Of a stretch of 64,000 bases of DNA, positions 24,225-36,035 are shown one piece after another (the stretch's first letter is position 1; every line of letters starts with the position of its first letter). This stretch comes from Heterohyrax brucei (taxonomy: Eukaryota; Chordata; Mammalia; Hyracoidea; Procaviidae), in the NCBI GenBank assembly GCA_028571685.1, contig CM053154.1, positions 4,315,501-4,379,500 on the forward strand, read 5' to 3'. The notes under the pieces were generated by a model. That model was not told where the DNA came from, did not search any database, and saw nothing but the letters and a program-made list of their open reading frames with translations. The position numbers and the translations under genes were made by a program.

Positions 24225-24930
24225 GTGCAGCAGTGGTCCCAGGAGCTCACTAATGAGCAAAAGCAAAGGAGAGTCAAAGTTTGCCAAGACTTTTTGGAGA
24301 GGCAAGACGATGTTTTGGACCAGGTTATCACTGGCAGTGAAACACAGGTGTACCAATATGGACTTGAAACAAAGCCTCAAAATGCACGATGGAAGTTAGC
24401 TGATCCTCCACACCCAAAATGTTCCATCAGTCCAAAGTAGAGTCATGACAATGTTGCTAACTTTTTTGATATCAGAGGGATTGTTCGTTATGAATTTGTA
24501 TCATCTGAACAGTTAACGCGACTCGACAGCACTGGGTTTTTGGACAGTTAACCAAGTTCACTATTTGAAAGTAGTGAAAAAGCTTTGTGAAAAGTTAGAT
24601 GAAAACAACATGAACTTTTCACCAACAACTCATAGCTTCGCTTCACGATACTGCACCAACTCACCCGGCACTGCCTGCGAGGGAGTTTTTAGCCAGTAAA
24701 ACAAATACCTGTATTGGAGTACTCTGCCTACTCACCTGGTCTGGCCCCTAATGACTTTTTTCTTTACCTGAAGACAAAGGAAATATTGCAAAGAAGACAT
24801 TTTGATCACTTGGAGGACATCAAGGGTAATATGAGAACGACTCTGACAGCCATTCCAGAAAAAGAGTTCCAAAATTGTTTGAAGGGCGCACTGGCATCGG
24901 TGCATAGCTTCCCAAGGGGAATACTTTGAA
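24225..24930 (+). pseudogene. Mariner copy 2 transposase catalytic core relic
   Basis: Mariner transposase cuts and joins DNA through a DD34D triad. The frame from 24225 reads ELTNEQKQRRVKVCQDFLER, then VITGSETQVYQY, where the first catalytic Asp (consensus ITGDE) is Ser, codon AGT at 24336-24338. The second Asp is kept in a HDTAPTH-like motif near 24640, and the third in YSPGLAPNDFF near 24724, where the non-catalytic SPD is changed to SPG. Shifts separate the three blocks. Loss of the first Asp alone would abolish catalysis in this family. Confidence 0.85.
24509..24552 (+). mobile_element. 26-bp SINE stub with 9-bp duplications inside mariner copy 2
   Basis: ACAGTTAAC occurs at 24509-24517 and 24544-24552. 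The 26 bp between them (24518-24543) contain CGACTCGACAGCACTGGGTTT, split here as CGACTCGACAGC plus ACTGGGTTT, which is the terminal part of the AfroSINE. Removing the stub and one duplication restores mariner sequence, so this is a retrotransposition event younger than the mariner. Confidence 0.85.
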
Positions 24931-25010
24931 GGTGACCACAGTGATACTCAGCAATGAGGGATGGTAGCACTTTCACTAAAATCAGTTCATGAACATAATT
25001 GTTAGACTTC

Positions 25011-27500
25011 ATATACTAATTATAAAGCCCTAACTATAGCACTGTACAGGTGAGTTTATGTATGCTTAATCTTGTTAATTTTGTCTTTTAAATTCACTGT
25101 AGGTTTCACTGTTTTGGGGGGAGTGGGGAGGGCCTTGTTTCCTAATACCTGAGAAAGTAGAATAAATCTTCTCAGGATGATACGGTTTTATTGTCATACT
25201 TCTAGTCATAATTATGTTATGTTTGCATTAATTACACACAGCTCAGCTTTGTTTATTCACACATATTTAACAAGATGTTGTAGAAACGTTTAAAGAGAGT
25301 CAGAGAGTCAAATGCTAGCACAAAGGAAATCAAACGTTGAAATATTCACTTCAGAAAGAGTAGAATGAAAGTCAGAAACATTTCAGTGGGACAAAGCAGT
25401 GTGCATTTTACATTGTTGATGGCGTTTTAGTAGAAACTTGAAAGAGTTACTTGTAGGTTTTGACTTTGCCTTACCCTCATTCTTTTGTTTTGCTTCCTTA
25501 GTAACAAAACTGAGTTTTACTTCTTTTGGCTAAAATGCTTTTGTAAAGTGACTCCCAGGGGTCCCAGGCTAGCCCCACCGCACAGCAGCCTTCCGGCCTC
25601 CCTGGAGGGTAATCTGGAAGTCAGCGACCTCAGCTGCACTGGAAGCCCCTGAGTGCAAGGGAGGGGGGCCTCTTGACAGTGCTTTTGTGACTCTGCAAAT
25701 GCAAGCGAGATCCCCAGCGAGCTCATAGAAAAGGCCAGAACCTGCAGAACTGGCTCCTTTTTCCCATGATGGGTGTGTCACCACTGGGGGGTTCTGGACC
25801 ACGTAAACGAAAGCCGCAGACACCATGCTGGTGAAATGCAAGTATCATCTGAGAGCTTGGTCCTCCTCCCTGAAAGATGATGTCAACAACCCACAGGCCA
25901 TCAAGAGCAAAAAAGGTGGAGGAAAGTTAAATATTGCTTCTCCGCCCAGTCAACCTGACACTAGTTACAGGCTGTTTTTCAGTAGGTCGCATCCTACTCA
26001 CTACCAACATGGGAGAGAAGCAGTTAGTGTAACTGAAGTGAGAACAGGTCATCATATGAACACAGTGCAATCTGTTTTGAGTCCCGAAAGGAGCAGAACT
26101 GATGCGGGAAGGGTGGCACCAACAACTGTCAGTCACTGAAAAGTAATGTCTTTGGACAACAGTTTTATCTAAACATTTTTGCTTCCTTACTTAGGGTATC
26201 TCATCTAACCACAAGTGTCCCTTCCTTAAGGAACCTGAAGCTGTACCAGCCTGTGGCCTATTTTCTTATCTGTAAAATGGGTACAGTGGTATTGGGTTGT
26301 TAGGACTCCTGAGGGAGAGAGCACTTGAAAGTAATTAGCAAAGAGCCAGATGTACTGTAAGCTCTCAAGCTGAGCTTTTTGGTATATTCTTGTTTGGTTT
26401 TGAAAATGGTCATGGAAAAGATTAAAACTGTTTCTATAACTTTGACCAGATTAGCACTATCATTTAATCACTTGAGTCAATCTCTTTTATTAGGGAATTC
26501 ATTGATTTACTAAGTTAAAGAATGCACATACCTATACTGAAATGAAAATTGACTTTTACATGGAATATTAATTGACATTTTCTCATTATGCACATTCGAA
26601 TTTAAACCAAGCAATCCAATGTATAGCTCATCTCCAGAAAAGTGAGGACTGAAATGCACTGACCAAGGAATTTCCATTCTTGATCCTGACAGTGCACTCT
26701 CAGGCTTCCCTACCATGTTCTCTGTTCTGTTTATGCTTGGTTTGAAATAATGTATGTTCTTGATTTATCAGTCAGTGAAACTGTAATCTGTTAATAAGAT
26801 GCTTTGTATGGAGGATAGGATTTTTCAAAACATGGAAGAGGAACTCTTTCAGTTGAATCTGCTGTTTGGAATAGGTGTTTAACTCTCTGCCTGTTGCAAT
26901 GATGGAAGAAACACAAAAAACTAAATCTAAAGTGACATTAGAAAGCTATGAAGGGTGTCACTAGCACAGAAAGGTATTGAGCACATTCTAGAAAATACAA
27001 AACCGAAGACAGAAACAAAGAGAACTAAATGGCAACTTTGGACAGATGAACCAAGAACCTCCTAAAATGTGTGCTTTCCCTGGAGAATTCCAGAACAGGC
27101 CCAGTAGTGAGAGACAGCAGGGCATGAAGGAGTCTAGGCTACAGGCTCTTCGCTAAGTAATTAAATTCACAGTGTAGAAAATATGCAAAAGTCTCCTGCT
27201 CTCAAATTCCTCTGGAGTTTTACCCCAGAGTGAGTGCAACACTTCAGATCAACCTTGTCTTGTAATCTTCTGGGGCAAAGACCATTAGGGACTGAAAAAT
27301 GGAGGAGGGTTCCAAGTGACTGACACCTGCTGAGAAGGGTAGGAAGCCCCCATGCCAAAAAGCAAGCTACCCGTATATCTTAGATGAAGACAGTATTTCC
27401 TTTGCCTGAACACTGAAACGAAAATCTGCATTCACAGCCCAAGGAATGAGGGTTTTCATCTGGACTGAAGAGTAACATTCCAGCTATCAACATTAAGCAA
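25011..27500. other. Unique sequence with one MIR trace
   Basis: Apart from a reversed MIR at 26250-26360 nothing is recognisable. The open frames at 25517-26139 lie on both strands and look random. No gene is visible. Confidence 0.45.
26250..26360 (-). mobile_element. MIR SINE fragment, reverse
   Basis: The string ttttcttatctgtaaaatgggtacagtgg is the well-known reversed MIR 5'-side block; it is followed by the expected attagcaaagagccag remnant. This is an ancient mammalian SINE. Confidence 0.75.
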
Positions 27501-27539
27501 TTTAAACCTCCATCTCTAGGAACAGAAAGAATTCTGAAC

Positions 27540-29250
27540 ATGAGGAATACCAACAGATTGCAGAGGGGAACTAAGCTGATCCTCAACAAGACAATGTTCA
27601 CATAGAAAACAGAAATTTAAAAAGTATTTTCTGAGAATTCTCGTTATTCTTATTTCAGAGAAAATATATCTATAAAAATTTTTAAAAACCTGTTCATTGT
27701 GAGATAAGTTGGAAGTTTTAGAAATTAGTAATATGACTACCAATGCAAATGAACCACAAAAACAAACAACGAGCAAAAGCTGAACACACTGGCTGAATAG
27801 TAAAATAGACATGGCTGAAAGTAGAATTAGTGAGCTGGAAGAGTTAGTCAAGGGATTCTACTGCAACAGGATGAAGCATTGAAAAATATGAGAGAAAAGT
27901 TAAATGTTATGAAATATACATATGGAAGTCCCAATAGCACTCCAAAAGAGTTATAGAAGGAAAGAAGAGTGGAAAGAAAATTACTAAATGTTAAAAATGT
28001 TCTAGAACTGAGAAACATCTTAGATTTCACTGTGTGATAAATAGGAATAATAAAATACATCACACCTAAAAATCCCTTGGTGAAACATTTATTTGAATTG
28101 TGAGGAGGGCCAGATACTGTTCACTGACTCTAAGTACCTCCTTGTTCTCCTCATTTTTCCCCTTTTCTTAGGCTGTGACTTTTCAGAAACTGTCACCAGG
28201 CCTTTCTTCTGAGTTGTCTGTAGGCAAATTCAAACTGTCAGTCTTTCAGCTTGCAGTCAATCACTTGATCCTTTGCACCACTTAGGCCTGCAACATAACA
28301 TTAGAAGATTGTAAATAATATATATGAATTTTAAAACAGCAGAGAAAACAAATACCAGGAAAAAATTTGCTTAGTCTATTCAGCTAAAGCATGGAAGATA
28401 AGAAACAGTAAGAAAACCAAATGTATTAATTAACACAATACATGTGAATACACTAACTTTTATTGTGGTAAGTACATATATAACAGAACAATTGCCAATA
28501 CGAACTTTTATACATGTACAATTAATCATGTTATGCAATCACCACTAGCACTCTTTGACAAATTTTCCATCACCATAAACTAATACTCATCTCATTACTT
28601 TCCATAATAAAAGACAAAGATGAGCAGATGACACAAAGAAAAAGTTAGTGATAGGCTATGTACAAGAAACACATGCAAAGTAACATGATACAGAAAATTA
28701 GAAAGATTGAAAAGTTGATAATAAATAAATGGTAATAAATTTGACAGGTGTTTGAAACAGAGATCAAGAAAAAGGAAGAAGAGAAAAGAAAGTAGGAGTA
28801 GCTCCAAGGGGGAAAAAGATAAAAATCTATATTCAGCATATTCTGAATTCAGTATTAGGTAGCACATTACAAATTACAGCAACAAGAAGTTTCCATATTT
28901 TACCAATTCCAATGAATGCGGTGTTGAATGAGAGCAAGTTAGAGAGAAGTAGGCAGCCCTGTGTACTCACAGCAGTGTGGTGTGTATGTTTTGCCAGAGT
29001 GTTCTTTCAGGATAATCTAGCAGACTCTATCAAAATTGACAACATGCCTGTCTTTGACAACAAATCAATTCTAGGCAGTTTCTAGCAACATTTGCTGACA
29101 TAAAAATAAAATTGCATAAAAAAAAATAAAATAAAATTTCAGAGATATTCATTGCAGTGTTTGCAATAGCTAAAAACCAAAACAACTTAAATGTTCATCA
29201 GCTGGGCGATGTCCGTTCTATGGAATACTCTGTAGGTAATTCACTGTTAT
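27540..29250 (+). mobile_element. Old L1 (L1M-type), broken pieces of ORF1, ORF2 and 3' end
   Basis: 27770-28080 resembles L1 ORF1 (gaattagtgagctggaagag, coiled-coil part). 28610-28760 resembles the ORF2 endonuclease start (gctatgtacaagaaacacatgc). 29150-29250 resembles the ORF2 C-terminus (aaatgttcatcagctgggcgatg). The order fits one deleted plus-strand L1, interrupted by a SINE at about 28150-28290 and possibly by a reversed L1 3'-end piece at 28450-28600 (ttttattgtggtaagtac). All frames are destroyed. Confidence 0.5.
28150..28290 (-). mobile_element. Degraded AfroSINE-like SINE, reverse
   Basis: The block gtcaccaggcctttcttctgag with the following caaattcaaactgtcagtc is the reversed middle and B-box region of the SINE. 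It is heavily diverged. Confidence 0.55.
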
Positions 29251-29259
29251 CCCATGTGT

Positions 29260-30335
29260 GTCAGAGGAGAACCGCATGCCTTTGGGTTTTCAGCAGCTGA
29301 TTCTATTCCAAGTAGAGCACCAGCTGTTTCTTCCAGGTGCCTCTAGGAGGACCCAAACCTCCAGCCTTTTGGCCAGCTGCCGAGTGTTTCTGCACCACCT
29401 GGGATCCTGTCCATCCACTAATACCCCAAAGGCAGCATCACTGTGTCCCATTCACAGGTGCCTAACTCAGCTGGAATGGGTCGACATCATAAGCCCAAGA
29501 ACCACCGTTCAGCTGGCAGCACGAAAGAAACATGAGAAAAGGACAAAACACAGTTGTGTTCCCTGCGGGCTTGACTGAAACTCCTAACAAAGAATTCCTC
29601 ATGCTGCCCTTCAGGACAGACAATGTTGTACAATGGGAAAAATAAGAAGTAAAGATCTCAAAGTATCAGCAGTTTACATCAGCAGTGTGGTTTTGAGTCA
29701 TACTCATCATAGGACTGGGGTGGCAACGTCATCTGTCTTCACTACAAGCGAGAAGCCTCTGTCTGGGAGTTTCTGGTGACAGAAGGAAAAAAGGAATCAA
29801 GGTAGAACACAGTGCTGGCTCTTATGGCTTCTATTGTGAGGTCACCAGCGCAGATTCTACTCACGCTCCACTGGCCAACAGAAGACATGTGTCCTTCTGC
29901 CCAGTGGTGAAGCATTTTGGGAAGAGCTAGTGAAAGGATAGACAGGTCTTTTGAACAATAAAATGCTGCCATTTGTCACATACTGTGTTCAACATACCTC
30001 AAGGTTGGACCGTGCCACCTGGGCTACTGGATTCACCAGAGAGAGAGAGAGAGAGACAGGAGAGATATGGAGATACTGTAATAGTCTGTTGACAGGCAGT
30101 TAAGAAGAAAAGTATATAACAGGATTTGGACAACCCAGAACTACATACGGACAAAAATAGAAGATTTTACTCAGTCTTTGGGAACATGAAATACTGAACC
30201 ACAGAGACCTGACAAAGAGTAATTTAGCACCACCATGGAGTGTCTCCAGTGTGAGCAAAAAGCAGAGTTCAGGCCTGGGTCAGTCAAAAGGGGACACTGG
30301 ACTTTGGTTTCTCTTTACCTTAAATAGACATGCAT
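29260..30335. other. Unique sequence with a short (GA)n tract
   Basis: A GA run lies at 30038-30056. The open frame at 29258-29578 shows no recognisable domain and lies directly after the L1 3' end. No gene is supported. Confidence 0.45.
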
Positions 30336-30339
30336 ACAA

Positions 30340-30679
30340 AGAATGACAATTAAGTTCAAGAACTCATCCTAGGAAAACTGTTACATACCTCATCGCTGAG
30401 TATCTCTACAGTCACCTTGACGTCCTCCCCTTGGGGAGCTGTGCACCAATGCCAGCGCCTGGTCCACCCTTCAAAGCAGTTTGGGGCTCTTTTTTTGGAA
30501 TGATCATCGGAGTTGTGTCGTGTTACCCTTGATGTCCTGAATGTCATCCAGATGTCTTCCTTTCAATATTTCCTTTGTTTGGGGGTAAAGAAAAAAGTCA
30601 CTGGGAGCCAGATTAGGTGAGTAGGGAGGGTGTTCCAATAAAGTTATTCGTTTACTGGCTTAAAAACTCCCTCACAGAC
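30340..30679 (-). mobile_element. Mariner copy 3, truncated 3' half, reverse
   Basis: The left end has the TIR form gacaattaagttcaagaac. The minus strand encodes transposase C-terminal sequence (FEGWTRRWHWCTAPQGE) up to the region just before the third catalytic Asp. It stops abruptly at about 30679, where another mariner-derived element in forward orientation begins. Confidence 0.8.
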
Positions 30680-30890
30680 AACTGGACAATGAAGTTCGTG
30701 AACTTGCCACTGTACCACCACGCACAGTGGCCATTCCAGAAAGAGTTCCGAAATTGCTGTGAAGGGTGAGCTAGGCACTGGTATCAGTGCACAGCTTCCC
30801 AAGCGGAGTGCTTCAAAGGTGACCATGGTGATATTCAGCAGTGAGGTATACAGCACTTAGAACAACTAAGTTCATGGACTTGCTAGACCC
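30680..30890 (+). mobile_element. Mariner-derived miniature element, forward
   Basis: It starts with ggacaatgaagttcgtgaac and ends with the inverted form gttcatggacttgctagacc, with about 210 bp between. The inside matches only the transposase C-terminal region of copy 2 (ccagaaagagttccgaaattgc near 30735). It is an internally deleted, non-autonomous mariner. Confidence 0.75.
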
Positions 30891-30894
30891 CATG

Positions 30895-31109
30895 TACAGT
30901 CATGTACCAAATAATAGCTGTTTGGGCAACATGCAACTGCATATGTGTCTATGGTCCCACAAGGTTATGCATTATAGGCCTTACAGAGGTTGCTTGGTAA
31001 CCATGGGTTGTACACACAGGTCAGATGTTTGTAACTATGTACACACGATGTTCACACAGCTTCCTATTTCACAGCGTTCATTAAGGACCTTAAACAATGC
31101 ATGACTGTA
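30895..31109. mobile_element. MITE with CAGTCATG inverted termini and TA duplications
   Basis: TACAGTCATG at 30895-30904 is the exact reverse complement of CATGACTGTA at 31100-31109. TA at each end fits a Tc1/mariner-superfamily (Tigger-like) target duplication. Internal strings (tatggtcccacaaggttatg) match a palindromic MITE known across placental mammals, whose name I do not assert. It abuts the mariner MITE directly. Confidence 0.75.
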
Positions 31110-31395
31110 CAAGTGTATTCATATAGATATAGGCATATGCACTCTGACTCACTGCCTTCTAGCTGCTCCCTGTCCTTAAAGTAAAACCCCCAACAGAGTG
31201 TGCAAGCTACCTGCTACCTGCATGGATTTCATCCTCATCTCTCGGTGTTTCCCAAGACAGTCTAATGCCAAACAGCACAGAGTTCCCAAGCTTGTCTTTG
31301 AGCGTATTCTTCCTTCTTCCTCCTGGTGTGTAATAAATCATCAACAGTTATTCACTTAAAAATAATAAAGACGAAAACCTGACATGAGGAGGGGA

Positions 31396-31568
31396 AAAAA
31401 ACAAAAACATTAGAACCAAACCCATTGCCATCAAGTTGATTCTTACAATGACTTTGTAGGACAGAGGAGAACTGCCCCATAGAGTGTCTGAGAGCTCCTG
31501 GTGGATTTGAACTGCTGACCTTTTGGTTAGCAGCTGTAACTCTGAGGCCCTGCCCCACCAGGGTTTCC
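31396..31568 (-). mobile_element. AfroSINE-like SINE, reverse, near full length
   Basis: On the top strand it runs from cattgccatcaagttgatt through gaactgccccatagagtg and gatttgaactgctgacc to ccaccagggtttcc. It is relatively well preserved and lacks the extra middle block. Confidence 0.9.
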
Positions 31569-32860
31569 TGAGGAGGAAAAGGAACCTGAAAACGGGCCCT
31601 TGGAGAGGAAACAGCAGCCGCTCACCCACTCATGCTGGAGACTGTGTGGCGGGATCACTGCTCCCGAGGGAGAAAAAGACCAGACAAGCACGCTCCGTTT
31701 GTTTCTTCGTTTGGTCTTTTGTTTTTGTTTGTTTTTGAGTCTCAAGGTGTTGGAAAGGAGACAGGAGCCGTAGAGAAGGCTGGTGCGGCTGACCTGAGCG
31801 AGGGGCAGAGGCACCAAGAGGTGTGGCCGAAGCTTCCCAGGAGGGGCCTGGGAGGTAACGAGGTGGCAGCTGATGCGCAGGGACCGTGACTGCGTGCTCC
31901 TGAAAGCAGAGGCCTGGTGCGGCATGTGGAATGCAGGTCGTCACCATGTCACCATCAGTGAGGACGGTGGACATCACTCAGGAGCAGTGGGTGCTCTTCA
32001 GTGGTGCTCAGAGAGCTTAAAAGCTTGACTGAGGTAATGACGAGTGACACGGAAGCCCACGCTCACTGACTCAACATGGGGACCACAAGCGCCCCTCCAA
32101 AGAGCGAGATAAAACAGTCTCGTAGTTGGCTATAAAGGGCACACAACACAGATGCCTGGACACCGGGCTGTGAGGGAGGCCCCACTGGCTCCAGTCTATC
32201 CCTGGGCAGAATTCCACTGGCTGTGAAGTTCGCGAGTGATTCCAGGCGATTTCAGTCATGTCAGGACCAACTGGTCTTGAAAATCTCATGTTTAAGTCTA
32301 ACTGCATTTCCACATTGGCCAAATTGAAAACATCAGTACACTCTCCAGAGCTATCCTGCTGTATCATGATTTATACATGGGAGCGTGAGGCTTGCCAAGA
32401 AACACACGACCTCTGCCCAGGATTAATAATTGCAGTATGGAGATGGAGCCCATTACATGGGATCATTCTGTCCACGGCTGGGTGCAGTTAAGGGGAAAAC
32501 TAAAAAGACTAGCTCTTGCTTCGCACAGGCCAAGAGAAGGAATGTCAGCTGGCAAACACGGATAGCCACAGGCTCGTGAGCGCTCGGTGTAAAGGAACAC
32601 AGCTTCTGAGGACTTCCAAAGGACAGATCTGACATGAAATTCTGTAGAGCCATGGTGCAGGACAGTGGTATGCTGGGAAAGGGTTAACAACCGACTCCCT
32701 AAGAGGGAAACCCTGTGGATGGTGTTCACCAGTTTCTGGTGTAAACGTCGCTGTGGTGAGCTGCCAGTGAGTTGGCCGGAACTCATGGAGGCCACATGCA
32801 CAACAGGACAAAAAGCTGTCAGGTCCTGTCCTATACCCACGACCGGTTGTGAAGCTGGCC
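31569..32860. other. Unique sequence, GC-balanced, no gene recognised
   Basis: Several open frames of 80-130 codons overlap on both strands (31527-31977, 32463-32840). None shows a domain, a consistent start context or splice pattern that I can support. Confidence 0.4.
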
Positions 32861-32990
32861 GCTGGGATCGACAGTTTCCATTGACAGATTTTCAGAAGTA
32901 GAGCTTTAGGCCTTGATTTCTGGTCATCTAAGGTGGGAGCTGCCCTGAAACCTGGTCAGCATCCTTGTTGGCAGGGGCTACCATCAAATA
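32861..32990 (-). mobile_element. SINE/RTE-related fragment, reverse
   Basis: tgacagattttcagaagtag and the following gccttgatttctggtcatc match the reversed block also seen at 39435 and at 63945. It joins the RTE reverse-transcriptase fossil. Confidence 0.5.
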
Positions 32991-34140
32991 GGTTCAGGTT
33001 CCTCGTGAGTATAATTGTTTTCAAATCCTATTCTTCACCGTGTTATACTTAATTTGCTATGTATAACATAATCAAATGCCTTTGTGTAGCCACTAAAACA
33101 CAGATAATCTCTGTACGTATTCTCTGCTTTCATCCAGGATCCATCTGACATTAGCAGTGATATTGCTCGCTCCACATTCTCTTCTGAAACCAGCTTGAGC
33201 TCCAAGCAGTTCTATCATTTGTGCTGCTGCAACTGCCTCTGAATTACAGTCAGCAAAATTTCACTTGCTTGTGATTTAATGATTTTCTTTGATGATTTCT
33301 GCATTCTGTTGCATCATCTTTTTATGGAAAGAGAACAAATATGGGTCTCTTCCAGTCAGTTGTGTAGGTCACTGTTTTCCCGCCTTTCTGGCAGAGATGA
33401 GTGATCACCTCCAGCGCTTCCTCTATTTGATGACACATCTCAATTGGTATTCTTTCAGTTCCTGGAGGCTTGTTTCTCACCAGTGTTTTCAGTGAAGCTT
33501 AACTTCTTTCTTCAATACCATTAGTTCTTGATCATATGCTGCCTCTAGAAACGGCTGAACATCAACCAGTTCTGTTTAGTACGTGACTCTGCGTATTTCT
33601 TCTACCTTCTTTTGATACTTTCTGAGTCCTTCAATATTTTGTTCATAAAATTCTTTGATAACCGCAACTCAAGATTTGAATTTTTTCTTCAGATCTTTTA
33701 ACCTGAAAAGTGCTGAGCAAGTTCTTCCCTTTTGGTTTTCCAATTTCAGGATTTTTGCATGTTTCATTGTAGTTCTTGTCTTCTCATGCTGCCCTTTGAA
33801 ATCTTCTGTTCGGCTCTTTTACTTCATCACTTCTTTCATTTGCTTTAGTTACTCAAAGTTTGAGAGCAAGTTTCAGAGTCTCTTCTGACATCCATTTTGG
33901 TATTTTCCTTCTTTCTAAAGACCTTTTGTTTTCTTCAGCTATGATGCCCTTGATGTCATTTCACAAGTCACCCAATTTCCTGTCTTTAGTTTTCAATGTG
34001 TCAAATCTACTCTTGAGAGAATCTGCAGATTTAGGTGTGATGTACTCAAGGTCATAACTTGAGTCTCCTGGACTTGTTTACATTTTTCTAGCTTCAACTT
34101 GAACTTGGATATGAGAAATTGAGGGTCTGTTCTGCAGTTG
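32990..34140 (-). mobile_element. RTE (BovB-clade) LINE fragment, reverse-transcriptase N-terminal half
   Basis: Reversed, the segment encodes broken RTE RT motifs: EVKLH...GTERIP-like block 1 near 33440-33520, QAGFRRECGASNITANVRW near 33140-33200, and CFSGYTKAFDYVIHSKL (motif A, with the catalytic Asp kept) at about 33050-33102. The linker after the endonuclease lies near 33990-34130. Numerous stops and shifts are present. It covers a part of the element that barely overlaps the 62935-64000 fragment. Confidence 0.8.
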
Positions 34141-34144
34141 GCCC

Positions 34145-34285
34145 CTCATCTTGTTGCATCATAGCAGAGAAGCCTCCACTGACAGATGGGTTGGGCCTGC
34201 CCACAGTGTACATCAGCTGGGAATAAAACCCAGGTCTCCCGCATGGAATGGAATTCTACTGCTGAACCACCACTGCCTCACTGTG
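34145..34285 (-). mobile_element. tRNA-Gly-headed SINE, reverse
   Basis: Read in reverse from 34285, the head reads gtggtggttcagcagtagaattcc and gggagacctgggttttattccc, closely resembling tRNA-Gly(GCC) including A and B boxes. The tail then matches the ccatctgtcagtggaggc block of RTE-related SINEs. It directly follows the RTE fossil. Confidence 0.7.
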
Positions 34286-34572
34286 TGAAGTCTGCTACCA
34301 TATAGCACACCATGATATAGTATTTTCACCATACTCGTGCTACAGGTGAGAATAACCTCAGGAGTAAAATTAGTGGGACGCTGTAGTAAGTAACTGTAAA
34401 TTATTGAGTATTCCTTACATCTTTCAAGTATAATTTTATTTAATTATGAGTTTATGTAATTTAATAACCATTCATGGTTGTGTTTAACAGGTGACTCACA
34501 AACTGTAACAATTACATCTTGCAAGACAGGGACAGGCTAGCTCCAGCACACCAGGTTGGAGGCAGATGCTGT

Positions 34573-34612
34573 GTGGTGTGTGTGTGTGTGTGTGCGTGTG
34601 CGTGTGTGTGCT
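34573..34612. repeat. (GT)n microsatellite with GC interruptions
   Basis: An alternating GT run is interrupted by two GTGC units. Confidence 0.95.
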
Positions 34613-36030
34613 GCTGAGCAATAATCCTGTGGACAGAAGAGTGTTTCAAGGGCCATGTGATATACTTCAGTCTTCTCTACCTTTTCCTGGGAGCTGGTGG
34701 CAGTTGGCCTGCCCTCACATTGGCAGTCTTGCAGAGACAGCTGTCCTTTCAAGCATGAGCCAACACACTGGCCTGAGGTCCTCAAGCTGAACACTGGCAG
34801 ACTTCAAAACCGATTGTGTGTGTTTCTGAAAAGGACCATATCATGCATAGTTTTCCATATCTGAATCCATTAAGACCTCTTGGTTTGGATTAGCTATAGC
34901 AGCCCGGCATGTTTCTTTCCCTTGAGTCATCCCTGTGATGGAAACTGGAGAAGACAGGAGACTTGGACATCCTTCTGTCCCAGGTAGCAGTGCACAAGAT
35001 AGCCCTCCTAGAGAAAGTTCACGGTTGAAGGAACAACCCCTGACCCACAGGCACCGCCTGTGGGGCAACATGGATGGCAAAGGCTGTTAGATGTGTGATC
35101 AGGGACTGCCTGTGTGTCCAGGCACTACTGGGTGTGTGTTGGCGTGGGAGGGTGTGTGGTGTGAGCTCTGCATTCCAACTCTCTGAAACTTCCTTCATTG
35201 CCCTAAATCAAAGTTAGGTACTCATAACTCCTCTGAAGAAAAGGCCCCAGGTGTCTGCTTTGCGGTGGAGGAGGGGACCAGAATGTGCGCTGTGACGGGA
35301 CTGCTGGGCTGGTTTGTTTATCACTGGAAAATGGAGCAGAGGCCTGTCTGTGACACAAGATGGACACAAAGCCCTACACTCTAGAGAAACAGAAGTGGCA
35401 AAGTTCTTAGCAGGTGGTTGTATAACATACCACAGTGGTCAGCACTCAGGCTCAGGGTGCAGTCGGGATGGGGCAGCGTCAGGAGCCCAGGGGCTGAGCA
35501 GTCCACCAGCTTCACGGCCAAGGTCTCCAGGGACTGTGCTGCAGAACTCTGTTGTGGCTCTCGTCTGCCAAGCGGAGAAGAGGAGGAACCTCAGTGTTGC
35601 TGAGGGATTGGAAGGCAGGTTGGCTCCTGGATGACCAGATCCCCGAGTGAGTCTGTGCTTAACGTATCCGTGTGTAGTAGGTTTGCCACAAATGGCACAC
35701 TGCGATGAGTGTTGTTGTGGGAAGTGCGTTGGCACCTTTGAGATTGGCTCCCTTCATGTTAATATCCATAAACGCTGAAGTGTTCCAAACTTCGATAGGA
35801 ACTCAAGAAAAACTCAGAGCCTCCTAATTTGGAGACCTCTTATGGTGAATCCAGGCAGTGTGAGTTTTCTTGACTATAAACGTCACAACAGCAGATCACC
35901 AGGCCTTTCTTCTGCTGGCCCTTGAATGAATTACAATCACCAACATTTAGGAGTAGACTAAAGAACAAAAGGATTTTTTTTTCTACTTTGTGTTCTGTTT
36001 TTGTGACTTGAGAACTCTAAGTGAAGTAAT
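34613..36030. other. Unique sequence, no gene recognised
   Basis: The opposed open frames at 35314-35735 overlap almost fully on both strands and have no known domain. No repeat is evident. Confidence 0.4.
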
Positions 36031-36035
36031 ACTTT

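Larger units (their letters stand above)
23696..25010 (+). mobile_element. Mariner transposon copy 2, full length but inactive
   Basis: It opens with gaggtctgacaattagg and closes with the inverted form aattgttagacttc; at 1.3 kb it has the usual mariner length. Transposase remnants appear in order from 23890 (TMLELELEQ-like start, shifted) through 24225-24440 and 24590-24930. An ultra-short SINE stub interrupts it at 24518-24543. Stops and shifts are scattered, so it is a fossil. Confidence 0.9.

Noticed and set aside
31527..31977. Reverse open frames of 115 and 132 codons
   Set aside because: They begin or end in a SINE, overlap in different phases, and show no domain.
34145..34285. tRNA-Gly gene on the minus strand
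   Set aside because: The match is diverged at stem positions, is continuous with SINE tail sequence, and recurs at 39640 with the same tail.
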